Of a stretch of 64,000 nucleotides of DNA, positions 56,384 to 64,000 are shown one piece after another. How positions within the stretch are numbered: position 1 is the stretch's first letter; every line of letters begins with the position of its first letter. A program made the position numbers and the translations under genes. This DNA comes from Loktanella sp. DSM 29012 (lineage in GTDB: Bacteria; Pseudomonadota; Alphaproteobacteria; Rhodobacterales; Rhodobacteraceae). The notes under the pieces were generated by a model that worked only from the letters and a program-made list of their open reading frames with translations, was not told the DNA's origin and ran no database searches. The stretch spans positions 62,001 through 126,000 of the forward strand of contig NZ_FOEJ01000006.1 of the NCBI RefSeq assembly GCF_900110705.1, in the 5' to 3' direction.

Positions 56384-57487
56384 ATGACCGACCAAGATAT
56401 GCTGTTCAGCCCCATCGAGATGGGCACGATCACCTTGCCCAACCGCGTGCTGATGGCCCCGCTGACCCGCAACCGCGCCCAACCCGACGGAATGCCGTCT
56501 GATATGGCCGTGCCGTATTATCGCCAACGGGCCAGCGCGGGCCTGATCCTGACCGAGGCCACGCAGATTTCAGAAATGGGCAAGGGGTATATCAACACCC
56601 CCGGCATCCATACCGAGGCGCAGGCCGCCAAGTGGCGCGAGATCACGGACGCGGTCCACGCCGAGGGCGGGCGTATCTTTATCCAGCTTTGGCATGTCGG
56701 ACGGATCAGCCACACATCCGTCCTGCCCGATGGCCGACAGCCTGTTTCCGCGACCGCCAAACCGGCAAAGGCACAGACCTTTACCCACGATGGTTTCGTG
56801 GACTGTTCTGATCCGGTGGCACTGGATGCGGACGGGATCAAGGAAACCCTAAACGACTACCGCGAGGCCGCACGTCTGGCCAAGGTCGCTGGGTTCGACG
56901 GCGTCGAGGTTCACGCGGCGAACGGCTATCTGATCGAGCAGTTCTTGCAAGACAGCGTGAACGACCGCACCGACGAATACGGTGGCAGCGTCGAGAACCG
57001 GATGCGTTTCCTGCAAGAGGCGCTGGACGTCGTGGGTGAACACTGGGACGCCGACCGCATCGGCGTGCGCCTGTCCCCGCTGGGTCAGGCCAACGACGGT
57101 GGTGACAGCGATCCGCTGACGCACTACAGCGCGATCTACAAGATGTTGAGCGACCGCAAGCTGGCCTACCTGCACGTCCTCGAAAGCTTTCCTGGTAGTG
57201 ACAACGGCGAAGGGCAGGATCTGATCGACGCCCTGCGCGACCACTACGACGGTTTCTATATGGCGAACGGTGGCTATGACGTGGCCCGCGCGCGCGAGGT
57301 CATCACCAGTGGCCGCGCGGATGCCGTGACCTTTGGCCGCCCGTTCATCGCGAACCCGGATTTGCCACGCCGGTTCAATCTGGATGCGGCCCTGAACGAA
57401 CCCGATCCTGATACGTTCTACGGCGGTAACGAGAAGGGCTACATCGACTATCCGTTCCTCGACGACCACGAGGCCGTGGCAAGCTGA
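56384..57487 (+). CDS. Old Yellow Enzyme family alkene reductase
   Basis: 367 residues, FMN-dependent TIM barrel. The substrate-binding pair is His177/Asn180 in VHAANGYLIEQF, with DRTDEYGGSVENR following. It reduces activated C=C bonds (N-ethylmaleimide reductase group) with NAD(P)H, a route for detoxifying electrophiles. The start at 56384 follows AAGGA inside a hairpin-forming leader. A strong terminator lies directly after. The native substrate is unknown. Confidence 0.93.
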   Translation: MTDQDMLFSPIEMGTITLPNRVLMAPLTRNRAQPDGMPSDMAVPYYRQRASAGLILTEATQISEMGKGYINTPGIHTEAQAAKWREITDAVHAEGGRIFIQLWHVGRISHTSVLPDGRQPVSATAKPAKAQTFTHDGFVDCSDPVALDADGIKETLNDYREAARLAKVAGFDGVEVHAANGYLIEQFLQDSVNDRTDEYGGSVENRMRFLQEALDVVGEHWDADRIGVRLSPLGQANDGGDSDPLTHYSAIYKMLSDRKLAYLHVLESFPGSDNGEGQDLIDALRDHYDGFYMANGGYDVARAREVITSGRADAVTFGRPFIANPDLPRRFNLDAALNEPDPDTFYGGNEKGYIDYPFLDDHEAVAS

Positions 57488-57493
57488 CGGATC

Positions 57494-57521
57494 AGGGGCA
57501 CCCGCCAAGGTGCCCCTTTTT
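57494..57521 (+). terminator. Intrinsic terminator of the Old Yellow Enzyme gene
   Basis: A perfect 9-bp stem (57494-57502 with 57509-57517), a six-base loop and a run of five T from 57517. It also sits just 3' of the converging GNAT gene. Confidence 0.92.
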
Positions 57522-57525
57522 CGTG

Positions 57526-58062
57526 TCAGGTATTTGGCCGCTGCAGCGCGTAATACGCGCTGTCCGACCAGACGCCGCCGATGCAATAGGTGCGCTTGGC
57601 GCGATGTGTCTCGATGAACCCCAGCGCGGTCAGGGCAGCGGCAGATGCGGTATTGCGCGGGTCAATATCGGCCATCAGGTGGGGGACCTGCGTGGTGGCA
57701 AACAGATAGGGAATGATGGCGTTCATCGCCTCGGTCACATAGCCCTGTCGCCAGTGATCGGGATGCAGGATGAACCCGACCTCTTCATCACGATAGAGAC
57801 CGGCACAGCCGATGACCCTGCCGTTCAGGTCCAGTGCGAAGTAGGTCAGCGGTGTCTGTGCGATCATCCCGTCCAGACTGCGGGATGTCACCGCGGGGCT
57901 GTCATGGGGCAGGGTGGACCAATACCGCATTGCGCGTGGGTCCGAATAGATGGCGAACAGATCGTCCAGATCGCCCGATGCGGGACGGCGCAGCACCAGC
58001 CGCGCCGTCACCAGAACAGGATCAGCGGTTTTCGATGTCAACGTAGTCACGGGTGGTTTCAC
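57526..58062 (-). CDS. GNAT-family N-acetyltransferase (RimJ/RimL type)
   Basis: 178 residues. The GNAT fold is visible as an N-terminal [19 protein letters not shown], a central [19 protein letters not shown] acetyl-CoA loop and a C-terminal [13 protein letters not shown]. Members acetylate protein N-termini or small molecules; the substrate is unknown. The start is uncertain: a GTG at 58062 overlaps the 3' end of gltA by 41 bp without a clear SD, and a later GTG at 58011 is possible. Co-transcription with gltA is likely. Confidence 0.8.
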   Translation of the reverse strand: MKPPVTTLTSKTADPVLVTARLVLRRPASGDLDDLFAIYSDPRAMRYWSTLPHDSPAVTSRSLDGMIAQTPLTYFALDLNGRVIGCAGLYRDEEVGFILHPDHWRQGYVTEAMNAIIPYLFATTQVPHLMADIDPRNTASAAALTALGFIETHRAKRTYCIGGVWSDSAYYALQRPNT

Positions 58063-59311
58063 CCATGTACAGCTGGCGCGGACGACCGATTTTCAGCTGC
58101 GGATCGGACAGTTGTTCCTGCCACTGCGACACCCAACCGATGGTCCGGCTGACCGCAAAGATCGGCGTGAACATGGATGTGGGGAAACCCATCGCCTCGA
58201 GGATGATGCCCGAATAGAAATCGACGTTCGGGAACAGCTTTTTCTCGGCGAAATAGGGATCCTCGAGCGCGGCCTGTTCCAGCGCCTTGGCGACCTTCAG
58301 CGTTTCATTGTTCTCGATCCCCAGCAGGTCCAGAACTTCGTCGGCGGATTCCTTCATCACCGTCGCGCGCGGGTCAAAGTTCTTGTACACGCGGTGGCCA
58401 AATCCCATCAGGCGGAACGGGTCGTTCTTGTCCTTTGCCTTTGCGATGTATTCTGGGATGCGGTCGACCGTGCCGATTTCGCGCAGCATTTCCAGACAGG
58501 CCTGGTTCGCACCGCCGTGTGCCGGTCCCCACAGGCAGGCAATCCCTGCCGCGATGCAGGCAAACGGGTTTGCGCCCGACGACGATGCAAGACGCACGGT
58601 GGATGTCGATGCGTTCTGTTCGTGGTCCGCGTGCAGCGTGAAAATGCGGTCCATCGCCCGCGCCAGCACCGGATCGACATTATAGTTTTCAGCCGGAACG
58701 CTGAAACACATGTTCAGGAAATTCGACGCGTAATCCAGATCGTTGCGCGGATACACGAAAGGCTGGCCCACGTGGTACTTGTAGGCCATCGCCGCGATCG
58801 TCGGCATCTTGGCGATCAGGCGGAACGCTGCGATTTCGCGCTGCTTTTCGTCGTGAATGTCGGTGCTGTCGTGATAGAACGCGGACATGGCACCAACGAC
58901 ACCGACCATGATGGCCATCGGATGCGCGTCACGGCGGAAACCACGGAAAAAGTTCATCATCTGCTCGTGCAGCATCGTGTGATGCGTCACGATGAATTCG
59001 AATTCCTCAAGCTGCTCTGCATTCGGCAACTCGCCGTTCAGCAGCAGATAGCACACCTCGAGGTAGTGGGATTTCGCCGCCAACTGGTCGATGGGATAGC
59101 CGCGGTGCAAAAGCTCGCCCTTGTCACCGTCGATGAAGGTGATGGTGCTGTCCGTCGAGGCTGTTGACGTGAAACCGGGGTCATAGGTGAACACGCCGGC
59201 CTGCGCATACAGCTTGCGAATATCGAGGACATCGGGACCAGAGGTCGGCGTGAAGATTGGCAGGTCATAGTCCTTGCCGTCGATCGTCAGCTTTGCGCTT
59301 TTTTCGGTCAT
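58022..59311 (-). CDS. gltA: Citrate synthase
   Basis: 429 residues, the hexameric type II form of Gram-negative bacteria. It joins acetyl-CoA and oxaloacetate at the entry of the TCA cycle. Catalytic His residues are in GPAHGGANQ and GFGHRVYKN, and the Asp in PNVDFYSG. The N-terminal extension typical of type II enzymes is present. It is 67 bp downstream of gltX, and an inverted repeat GTCGCC/GGCGAC (59333-59346) lies in the gap. Confidence 0.97.
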   Translation of the reverse strand: MTEKSAKLTIDGKDYDLPIFTPTSGPDVLDIRKLYAQAGVFTYDPGFTSTASTDSTITFIDGDKGELLHRGYPIDQLAAKSHYLEVCYLLLNGELPNAEQLEEFEFIVTHHTMLHEQMMNFFRGFRRDAHPMAIMVGVVGAMSAFYHDSTDIHDEKQREIAAFRLIAKMPTIAAMAYKYHVGQPFVYPRNDLDYASNFLNMCFSVPAENYNVDPVLARAMDRIFTLHADHEQNASTSTVRLASSSGANPFACIAAGIACLWGPAHGGANQACLEMLREIGTVDRIPEYIAKAKDKNDPFRLMGFGHRVYKNFDPRATVMKESADEVLDLLGIENNETLKVAKALEQAALEDPYFAEKKLFPNVDFYSGIILEAMGFPTSMFTPIFAVSRTIGWVSQWQEQLSDPQLKIGRPRQLYMGETTRDYVDIENR

Positions 59312-59378
59312 AGTCAGTCCTTACTTTCACTCGTCGCCGGGGCGACCATATTGGGACGGCGCTTTCACCCTTGGATGA

Positions 59379-60782
59379 TCAGGCCGCAGCGGCGGTGATC
59401 CGGGCCAGCGATTCCTCGCGGCCGAGCACCAGCATCATATCGAAAACACTTGGGGAAACCGACCGGCCCGCCAGTGCCGCCCGCAGCGGCCCGGCCAGCT
59501 TGCCCAGCTTGGTGTCGCGGGCGGTCGCAAAGTCGGCGATCGCCTCCTCTAACGTATTCCGGTCCCACGTAACATTTTGCAGGTGCGGCGTCAATTCTGC
59601 GAAATATTGCTGCGCCGTAGCATCAAGCGCCTTGGCGGCCTTTTCATCGGGCACGATGGGGCGTTCCGTCAGCACGAAATGCGCCTTTTCCAGCAGTTCG
59701 GGAAAGGTTTTGGACCGTTCCTTGAGCGCGGGCATCGCGCGCAGCAAGCCGTCCGCCTGACGTTCGGTCAACGCCAGCGCACCCGTCGCCGCAAGGTAGC
59801 CCTGAATTTCGGCAACCAGGGCGGCATCATCCATGATGGCGATATGCTGGCCGCTGATATGTTCCAGTTTTTTCAGGTCGAACCGGGCGGGCGATTTGCC
59901 GATCCCGTCCAGATCGAACCAGTCGCGCGCCTGTGCATCGGTGAAAAATTCGTCGTCGCCATGGCTCCACCCCAGACGGGCGAGGTAATTGCGCATACCG
60001 GCGGCGGGATAGCCCATTTTCTGGTAATCGGCGGCCGCTGTCGCCCCGTGGCGCTTCGACAGTTTCTTGCCGTCGGCACCGAAAATCAGCGGGATATGCG
60101 CAAGGGTAGGTTTGTCCCAACCCATCGCGTCATAGATCAGGTTCTGGCGAAAACTGTTGGCCAGATGATCGTCGCCCCTGATGACATGGGTTACGCCCAT
60201 GTCGTGATCGTCGACAACCACGGCCAGCATGTAGACAGGTGTGCCATCGGATCGCAGCAGGATCATGTCGTCCAGCTGATCGTTCGACCAGGTCACATCG
60301 CCCTGCACCGTATCATGCAGGGTGGTCGATCCGTCGCGTGGGGCCTTGACCCGGACCACATAGGGCGCGTCGGGGTGATCGGCCTCTGCCACGTCGCGCC
60401 AGGGCGACCGGAACAGTGTCGAGGTCTTGTTGGCGCGCGCGTCCTCGCGGAAGACTTCGATTTCTTCGGGCGTGGAAAAGCATTTATAGGCCGTGCCGTC
60501 CGCCAGCATCTGCAGTGCGACTTCGGCATGACGGTCCGCGTTGGCTGCCTGAGAGGTCGGCTCGCCGTCCCAATCAAGACCCAGCCAGGTCAGCCCGTCC
60601 AGGATCACTTGGGTGTTTTCGGGGTTCGACCGTGCCTTGTCTGTATCCTCGATCCGCAGCAGGAAGGTGCCACCATGCCCGCGCGCATACAGCCAGTTGA
60701 ACAGCGCAGTGCGCGCGCCGCCGATGTGCAGGGCCCCGGTCGGTGAGGGCGCGAAACGGGTGACGGGCGGGGTGGCTGTCAT
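59379..60782 (-). CDS. gltX: Glutamyl-tRNA synthetase
   Basis: 467 residues, class I aminoacyl-tRNA synthetase. The HIGH-type motif is HIGG (19-22) in [18 protein letters not shown], and the KMSKS-type motif is KLSKRHG. Start at ATG 60782, 57 bp from the divergent comEC start. The reading frame continues 200 codons upstream through comEC sequence without support. It is followed by gltA, an order I recall as typical of this bacterial order. Confidence 0.96.
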   Translation of the reverse strand: MTATPPVTRFAPSPTGALHIGGARTALFNWLYARGHGGTFLLRIEDTDKARSNPENTQVILDGLTWLGLDWDGEPTSQAANADRHAEVALQMLADGTAYKCFSTPEEIEVFREDARANKTSTLFRSPWRDVAEADHPDAPYVVRVKAPRDGSTTLHDTVQGDVTWSNDQLDDMILLRSDGTPVYMLAVVVDDHDMGVTHVIRGDDHLANSFRQNLIYDAMGWDKPTLAHIPLIFGADGKKLSKRHGATAAADYQKMGYPAAGMRNYLARLGWSHGDDEFFTDAQARDWFDLDGIGKSPARFDLKKLEHISGQHIAIMDDAALVAEIQGYLAATGALALTERQADGLLRAMPALKERSKTFPELLEKAHFVLTERPIVPDEKAAKALDATAQQYFAELTPHLQNVTWDRNTLEEAIADFATARDTKLGKLAGPLRAALAGRSVSPSVFDMMLVLGREESLARITAAAA

Positions 60783-60839
60783 GAAAATTAACCTGTCGTT
60801 TACCAGTGCAGGCCAAGCTGCCTGCGTTGCGTGTTGGAT

Positions 60840-62927
60840 ATGGCGACAGGGGGTAAAGAACAAGTGCAAGCGGCCCTTTCGGCGCAGCGCGGCGGGTTGA
60901 TCCACTGGTTGCCGGTTTGCCTTGGGATCGGGATCGGCGGCTACTTCGCATTGCGGTTTGAGCCCGGGTTGCCGATCTGGATCGGCCTTGCTGGACTCTC
61001 GCTTGGGTGTCTTTTGTTGGCACGTGCGTTGCCGCAGGCCTATGCGCCGCTTGCACTGGCTGTTGCCTGTATCTGCGCCGGGGCGGGACTGGCCAAGGTG
61101 CAGACCGCCGCTCATGACGCGCCAGTGTTGAGCTTCAGATACTACGGTCCCATTGCGGGCCGTGTTGTGAATATCGACCGATCGTCTTCGGATGCGGTGC
61201 GCCTGACACTGGACCGGGTGGCGCTGGACGGTGTGCCTCTGGACCGGACGCCGCGCCGTGTCCGTGTGTCGCTGCACGGCGATCAGCCGATTACCGGCTG
61301 GCATCCGGGTGACCAACTGGTGCTGACTGGGCATCTGTCCGCCCCGAATGGTCCTGCAGAACCCGGTGGATTTGATTTTCGCAGACACGCTTGGTTTCAA
61401 TCGATCGGTGCTGTCGGCTATACCCGCACCCCCGTTCTGCGTTCTGCCCCGCCCCAGGGTGGCACCGCACTCTTGGTCTTCCGGATTCGCATGGCCATTT
61501 CCGAAGGGGTGCAGTCACGCCTGCCGGGGGATGCGGGTGCCCTTGCGACCGCGATCATCACGGGCGACCGATCTGGGATCAGCCAGACGGCGCTTCAGGA
61601 TCTGCGGGACGCGAACCTCGCGCATCTGCTTGCGATTTCGGGCCTGCACATGGGGTTGCTCACGACGTTCATTTTCCTCGTGGTCCGCATGGGGCTGTCG
61701 TGCTGGCCTGCGTTTGCCCTGCGTGTACCGGTGAAAAAGGTCGCTGCACTTGTGGCCTTGTTCTCCGGTGCCGCCTATCTCGCGCTGTCGGGCGGGTCCG
61801 TTGCCACCCAGCGCGCCTTTATCATGGTGTCCGTAATGTTGCTTGCGGTGTTGCTGGACAGACGGGCACTGACGCTGCGGGCCGTGGCGCTGGCCGCCAC
61901 GATCGTGCTGGTGCTGCGGCCCGACGCGTTGACCGGGCCGGGTTTCCAGATGTCGTTTGCCGCGACGACAGCCCTGGTCGTGGTGTTCGGTTTGCTGCGG
62001 GGACGCCAGTTTGGGCCTGGGTGGATGCGCGGCATCGTCGGTGTCGTCATCTCTTCGGCCGTGGCGGGGCTGGCGACCGCACCCATTGCCGCGGCCCATT
62101 TCAATCAGGTGCCGCACTACGGATTGCTGGCGAACCTGGCCAGCGTGCCGTTGATGGGCGCGATCATCATGCCGGCAGCGGTGCTGGCAGCCTGCCTGAC
62201 ACCGCTGGGCCTCGAAGGTGTCGGCCTGTGGATCATGGGCCAAGGGCTACGCTGGATCCTGTGGGTCGCGGGCACCGTTGCGGGCTGGGACGGTGCCGTC
62301 AGTCATGTTGTTGCACCGGGGCCATCCGTGCTGCCCTTGCTCTGCCTTGGGTTGCTGTGGTTGATCCTGTGGCGCGGGGTCGCGCGTTGGGCGGGGATCG
62401 TGGCGGTGGTTGCGGCCTTTGGCCTATGGGCGGGCACCACGCGACCCGCCATCCTGATCGCCGATACCGGTGGTCTGATCGGGCGCATGACACCAGAGGG
62501 GCGCGCCTTGTCGCGGGCAACGGGCAACGGGTTTGTGGCGACGATCTGGCTGGAAAACGATGGTGCCCCGGCCGATCAGGCGGTCGCTGCCGCCCGCGCC
62601 GGGTTTCTGACGCAAGGCGCTGTGGTTTCGGCCACCGTCGGACCACTGCATATCGTCCAAGTCCGGGGCAAGACCGAATTGGCCCGGCTCAAGGGATGCG
62701 GAGGCGCCGATGTGCTGGTCCTGACCGTGCCCGACACTGCCGCGCGACCCTGCCTTGTCCTTGACCCGGTCACGCTTCGCGCGGCGGGCGCGGTTGCCAT
62801 CGACGTCACGGATGCTGACGGCCTCACCGTAACAACCGTGCAGATGCTCACAGGACAGCGACCATGGACACCCACTGCGCCACAGCGACGCGATCCTGCG
62901 GACATTCAGATCGCCCTCGTTCAGTAG
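60840..62927 (+). CDS. comEC: ComEC/Rec2-type DNA uptake channel protein
   Basis: 695 residues from ATG 60840 (a GTG at 60831 adds three residues). Signal-like helices, a DUF4131 region (about 30-190) and a Competence domain (about 210-480) with the diagnostic [16 protein letters not shown]. The C-terminus (about 540-690) looks like a shortened, degenerate metallo-beta-lactamase fold without its metal motif. ComEC carries single-stranded DNA across the inner membrane. In Rhodobacter capsulatus it is needed for GTA DNA uptake. The stop overlaps the converging lexA by 7 bp. Confidence 0.88.
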   Translation: MATGGKEQVQAALSAQRGGLIHWLPVCLGIGIGGYFALRFEPGLPIWIGLAGLSLGCLLLARALPQAYAPLALAVACICAGAGLAKVQTAAHDAPVLSFRYYGPIAGRVVNIDRSSSDAVRLTLDRVALDGVPLDRTPRRVRVSLHGDQPITGWHPGDQLVLTGHLSAPNGPAEPGGFDFRRHAWFQSIGAVGYTRTPVLRSAPPQGGTALLVFRIRMAISEGVQSRLPGDAGALATAIITGDRSGISQTALQDLRDANLAHLLAISGLHMGLLTTFIFLVVRMGLSCWPAFALRVPVKKVAALVALFSGAAYLALSGGSVATQRAFIMVSVMLLAVLLDRRALTLRAVALAATIVLVLRPDALTGPGFQMSFAATTALVVVFGLLRGRQFGPGWMRGIVGVVISSAVAGLATAPIAAAHFNQVPHYGLLANLASVPLMGAIIMPAAVLAACLTPLGLEGVGLWIMGQGLRWILWVAGTVAGWDGAVSHVVAPGPSVLPLLCLGLLWLILWRGVARWAGIVAVVAAFGLWAGTTRPAILIADTGGLIGRMTPEGRALSRATGNGFVATIWLENDGAPADQAVAAARAGFLTQGAVVSATVGPLHIVQVRGKTELARLKGCGGADVLVLTVPDTAARPCLVLDPVTLRAAGAVAIDVTDADGLTVTTVQMLTGQRPWTPTAPQRRDPADIQIALVQ

Positions 62928-63607
62928 GTGCGGATCAGACCGACCAGACGCCCCTGCACCTTGACCTGATCATCGCGAAACCGCCGCGTCTCGTAGGCGG
63001 GATTGGCAGCCTCCAGCGCGATGGTCGATCCTGTGCGCCGGAACCGCTTGAGCGTGGCTTCCTGATCCTCGACCAATGCGACAACGATATCGCCGTTGTC
63101 GGCCGTGCTGGTTTCACGGATCACGACGACATCGCCGTCATTGATCCCGGCCTCGATCATCGAGTCGCCCCTGACCTCCAGCGCGTAGTGTTCGCCCTTG
63201 CCCAACATGGATTGCGGCACCGCGACCGAATGCGACACCTCGGAAATCGCGGCAATCGGAACACCTGCGGCGATCCGGCCCATCACGTTCAATTCCACTG
63301 CCGCAATGCTGACGTCGCGGTCCCGTGAGGGGCGGCTGTCCGGACGGTCACCATCGATCACACGAGGCGTGAACCCCTGTTTGTCCATCATGCTGTCGGG
63401 CAATTTCACGATTTCCAACGCGCGGGCGCGATGCGCCAGCCTGCGGATGAAACCGCGTTCCTCCAGCGCCGTGATCAGACGGTGAATCCCGGATTTCGAC
63501 CGCAGATCCAGCGCTTCCTTCATTTCGTCGAATGAGGGGGGGACGCCGTCGCGCTGCACGCGCTTGTGGATGAATTCCAGCAGATCGAGCTGTTTCTTGG
63601 TCAACAT
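62921..63607 (-). CDS. lexA: LexA repressor
   Basis: 228 residues. Winged HTH at about 1-65, a linker, then the S24 self-cleaving domain. The cleavage pair is Ala114-Gly115 in GRIAAGVP; catalytic Ser149 is in GDSMIEAG and Lys187 in ATLKRF. LexA represses SOS genes and is cut in the presence of RecA filaments. Its own promoter contains GTTC-N7-GTTC, so it autoregulates, and uvrA in this window carries the same box. Confidence 0.97.
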   Translation of the reverse strand: MLTKKQLDLLEFIHKRVQRDGVPPSFDEMKEALDLRSKSGIHRLITALEERGFIRRLAHRARALEIVKLPDSMMDKQGFTPRVIDGDRPDSRPSRDRDVSIAAVELNVMGRIAAGVPIAAISEVSHSVAVPQSMLGKGEHYALEVRGDSMIEAGINDGDVVVIRETSTADNGDIVVALVEDQEATLKRFRRTGSTIALEAANPAYETRRFRDDQVKVQGRLVGLIRTY

Positions 63608-63647
63608 GGCAGGCCCCCGGGGTCAAGCGACAGAAGTGTTCGCCCGT

Positions 63648-63662
63648 GTTCTACCTCTGTTC
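63648..63662. promoter_or_regulatory. LexA/SOS box of lexA
   Basis: GTTC-N7-GTTC (63648-63651 and 63659-63662), 40 bp upstream of the lexA start, lies in the gap after moeA. A third GTTC at 63638-63641 is spaced by six bases, giving an extended array. Confidence 0.85.
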
Positions 63663-63689
63663 CCGTTTTGTGTCAATATTGCCCGCGCG

Positions 63690-64000
63690 CTATATCGCAA
63701 TCACCGCGATCCGGTCACCTGCCTGCCTTGCCGGATCACCGACGGGCCTGACGGCCAGACAATTGGCCTGGGACAACACGCTCAAGAGGGCGGAATCTTG
63801 ACGATCGAAAACGGTGACGCTGTCACCCTCGCAAACGGCACGCATGTAGTGTTCGCGCGGTCCGTTCGCTGTCAGGTCATGGGTCAATATGGCACTGCGG
63901 CGCGGCGCTGGCCGGGCCGCAAGCCCGGACATGGCCGCGATCAGTGGCAATAGAAAAACATGACCGCAGACCATGGCCGACACCGGATTTCCGGGCAGAC
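63690..64000 (-). CDS. moeA: Molybdopterin molybdenumtransferase MoeA, partial
   Basis: C-terminal about 103 residues only; the 5' part lies beyond the window edge. The segment LPGNPVSAMVCGHVFLLPL matches the MoeA signature, and the frame is open to the last base. The GTG at 63983 is internal. MoeA inserts molybdate into adenylylated molybdopterin. The gene order moeA-lexA-comEC-gltX is one I recall from Rhodobacterales. Confidence 0.88.
   Translation of the reverse strand, partial: LPGNPVSAMVCGHVFLLPLIAAMSGLAARPAPRRSAILTHDLTANGPREHYMRAVCEGDSVTVFDRQDSALLSVLSQANCLAVRPVGDPARQAGDRIAVIAI

Overview
The window looks like chromosomal core DNA of a Rhodobacterales (Roseobacter-group) alphaproteobacterium. 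The basis is the high-GC coding style, protein features typical of the order (a degenerate ComEC C-terminus, a DUF1127 peptide, CGFS glutaredoxin next to BolA and small-type PurL, a fused indolepyruvate oxidoreductase), the alphaproteobacterial SOS box GTTC-N7-GTTC before uvrA and lexA, and a hairpin plus GATATTT(T/C)TGACCAG repeat I associate with this order. No rRNA, tRNA, CRISPR array, insertion sequence or integrase was seen.

Layout. 1-2.4 kb: a RodZ-like envelope regulator and ispG, then about 0.5 kb without a convincing gene. 2.9-16.9 kb: Tat-exported MBL hydrolase, DsbA-like protein, aminotransferase, a cell-wall run (amiC, class A PBP mrcA), prfB, an amidase, an MFS exporter, the M23 peptidase/bactofilin pair, a ferritin-like protein and a Bcp peroxiredoxin. 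17-28.7 kb: giant AsmA/YhdP-like protein, queA, a secreted PG-binding-like protein, MFS, DUF924, lpdA and SOS-controlled uvrA. 28.7-33.3 kb: cupredoxin, mmsA with a divergent LysR gene, a CBS protein, coaD and a DUF1127 peptide. 33.7-40.5 kb: two gap paralogues flanking a 47-residue membrane peptide, a DUF808/DoxX/ion-channel operon and tkt. 40.6-49.1 kb: a coiled-coil protein with zapA, grxD-bolA-purL, and a LysR gene divergent from a 1134-residue indolepyruvate ferredoxin oxidoreductase. 49.3-57.5 kb: murI, argC, ccmE, a three-gene lysis cassette (GH108 endolysin, 3-TM holin, XhlA-like protein), ccmF, ccmH, a PaaG-like protein and an Old Yellow Enzyme. 57.5-64 kb: GNAT, gltA, gltX, comEC, lexA and the 3' end of moeA.

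Most interesting points. (1) An endolysin/holin pair of the kind used for gene transfer agent (GTA) release sits between ccmE and ccmF, in a window that also holds comEC and lexA, both linked to GTA biology in Rhodobacter capsulatus. (2) gap2 lacks the NAD-selecting Asp (Ala36) and is preceded by two LacI-type operators exactly 20 bp apart, suggesting a gluconeogenic NADP-type GAPDH under a central-carbon regulator. (3) Clear SOS boxes precede uvrA and lexA, and a possible one overlaps the Old Yellow Enzyme leader. (4) A 7-7-7 dyad fitting the LysR T-N11-A rule lies before the indolepyruvate oxidoreductase gene. I found no wholly undescribed defence or mobile system; the unusual content is regulatory sites and gene placement within a core genome segment.
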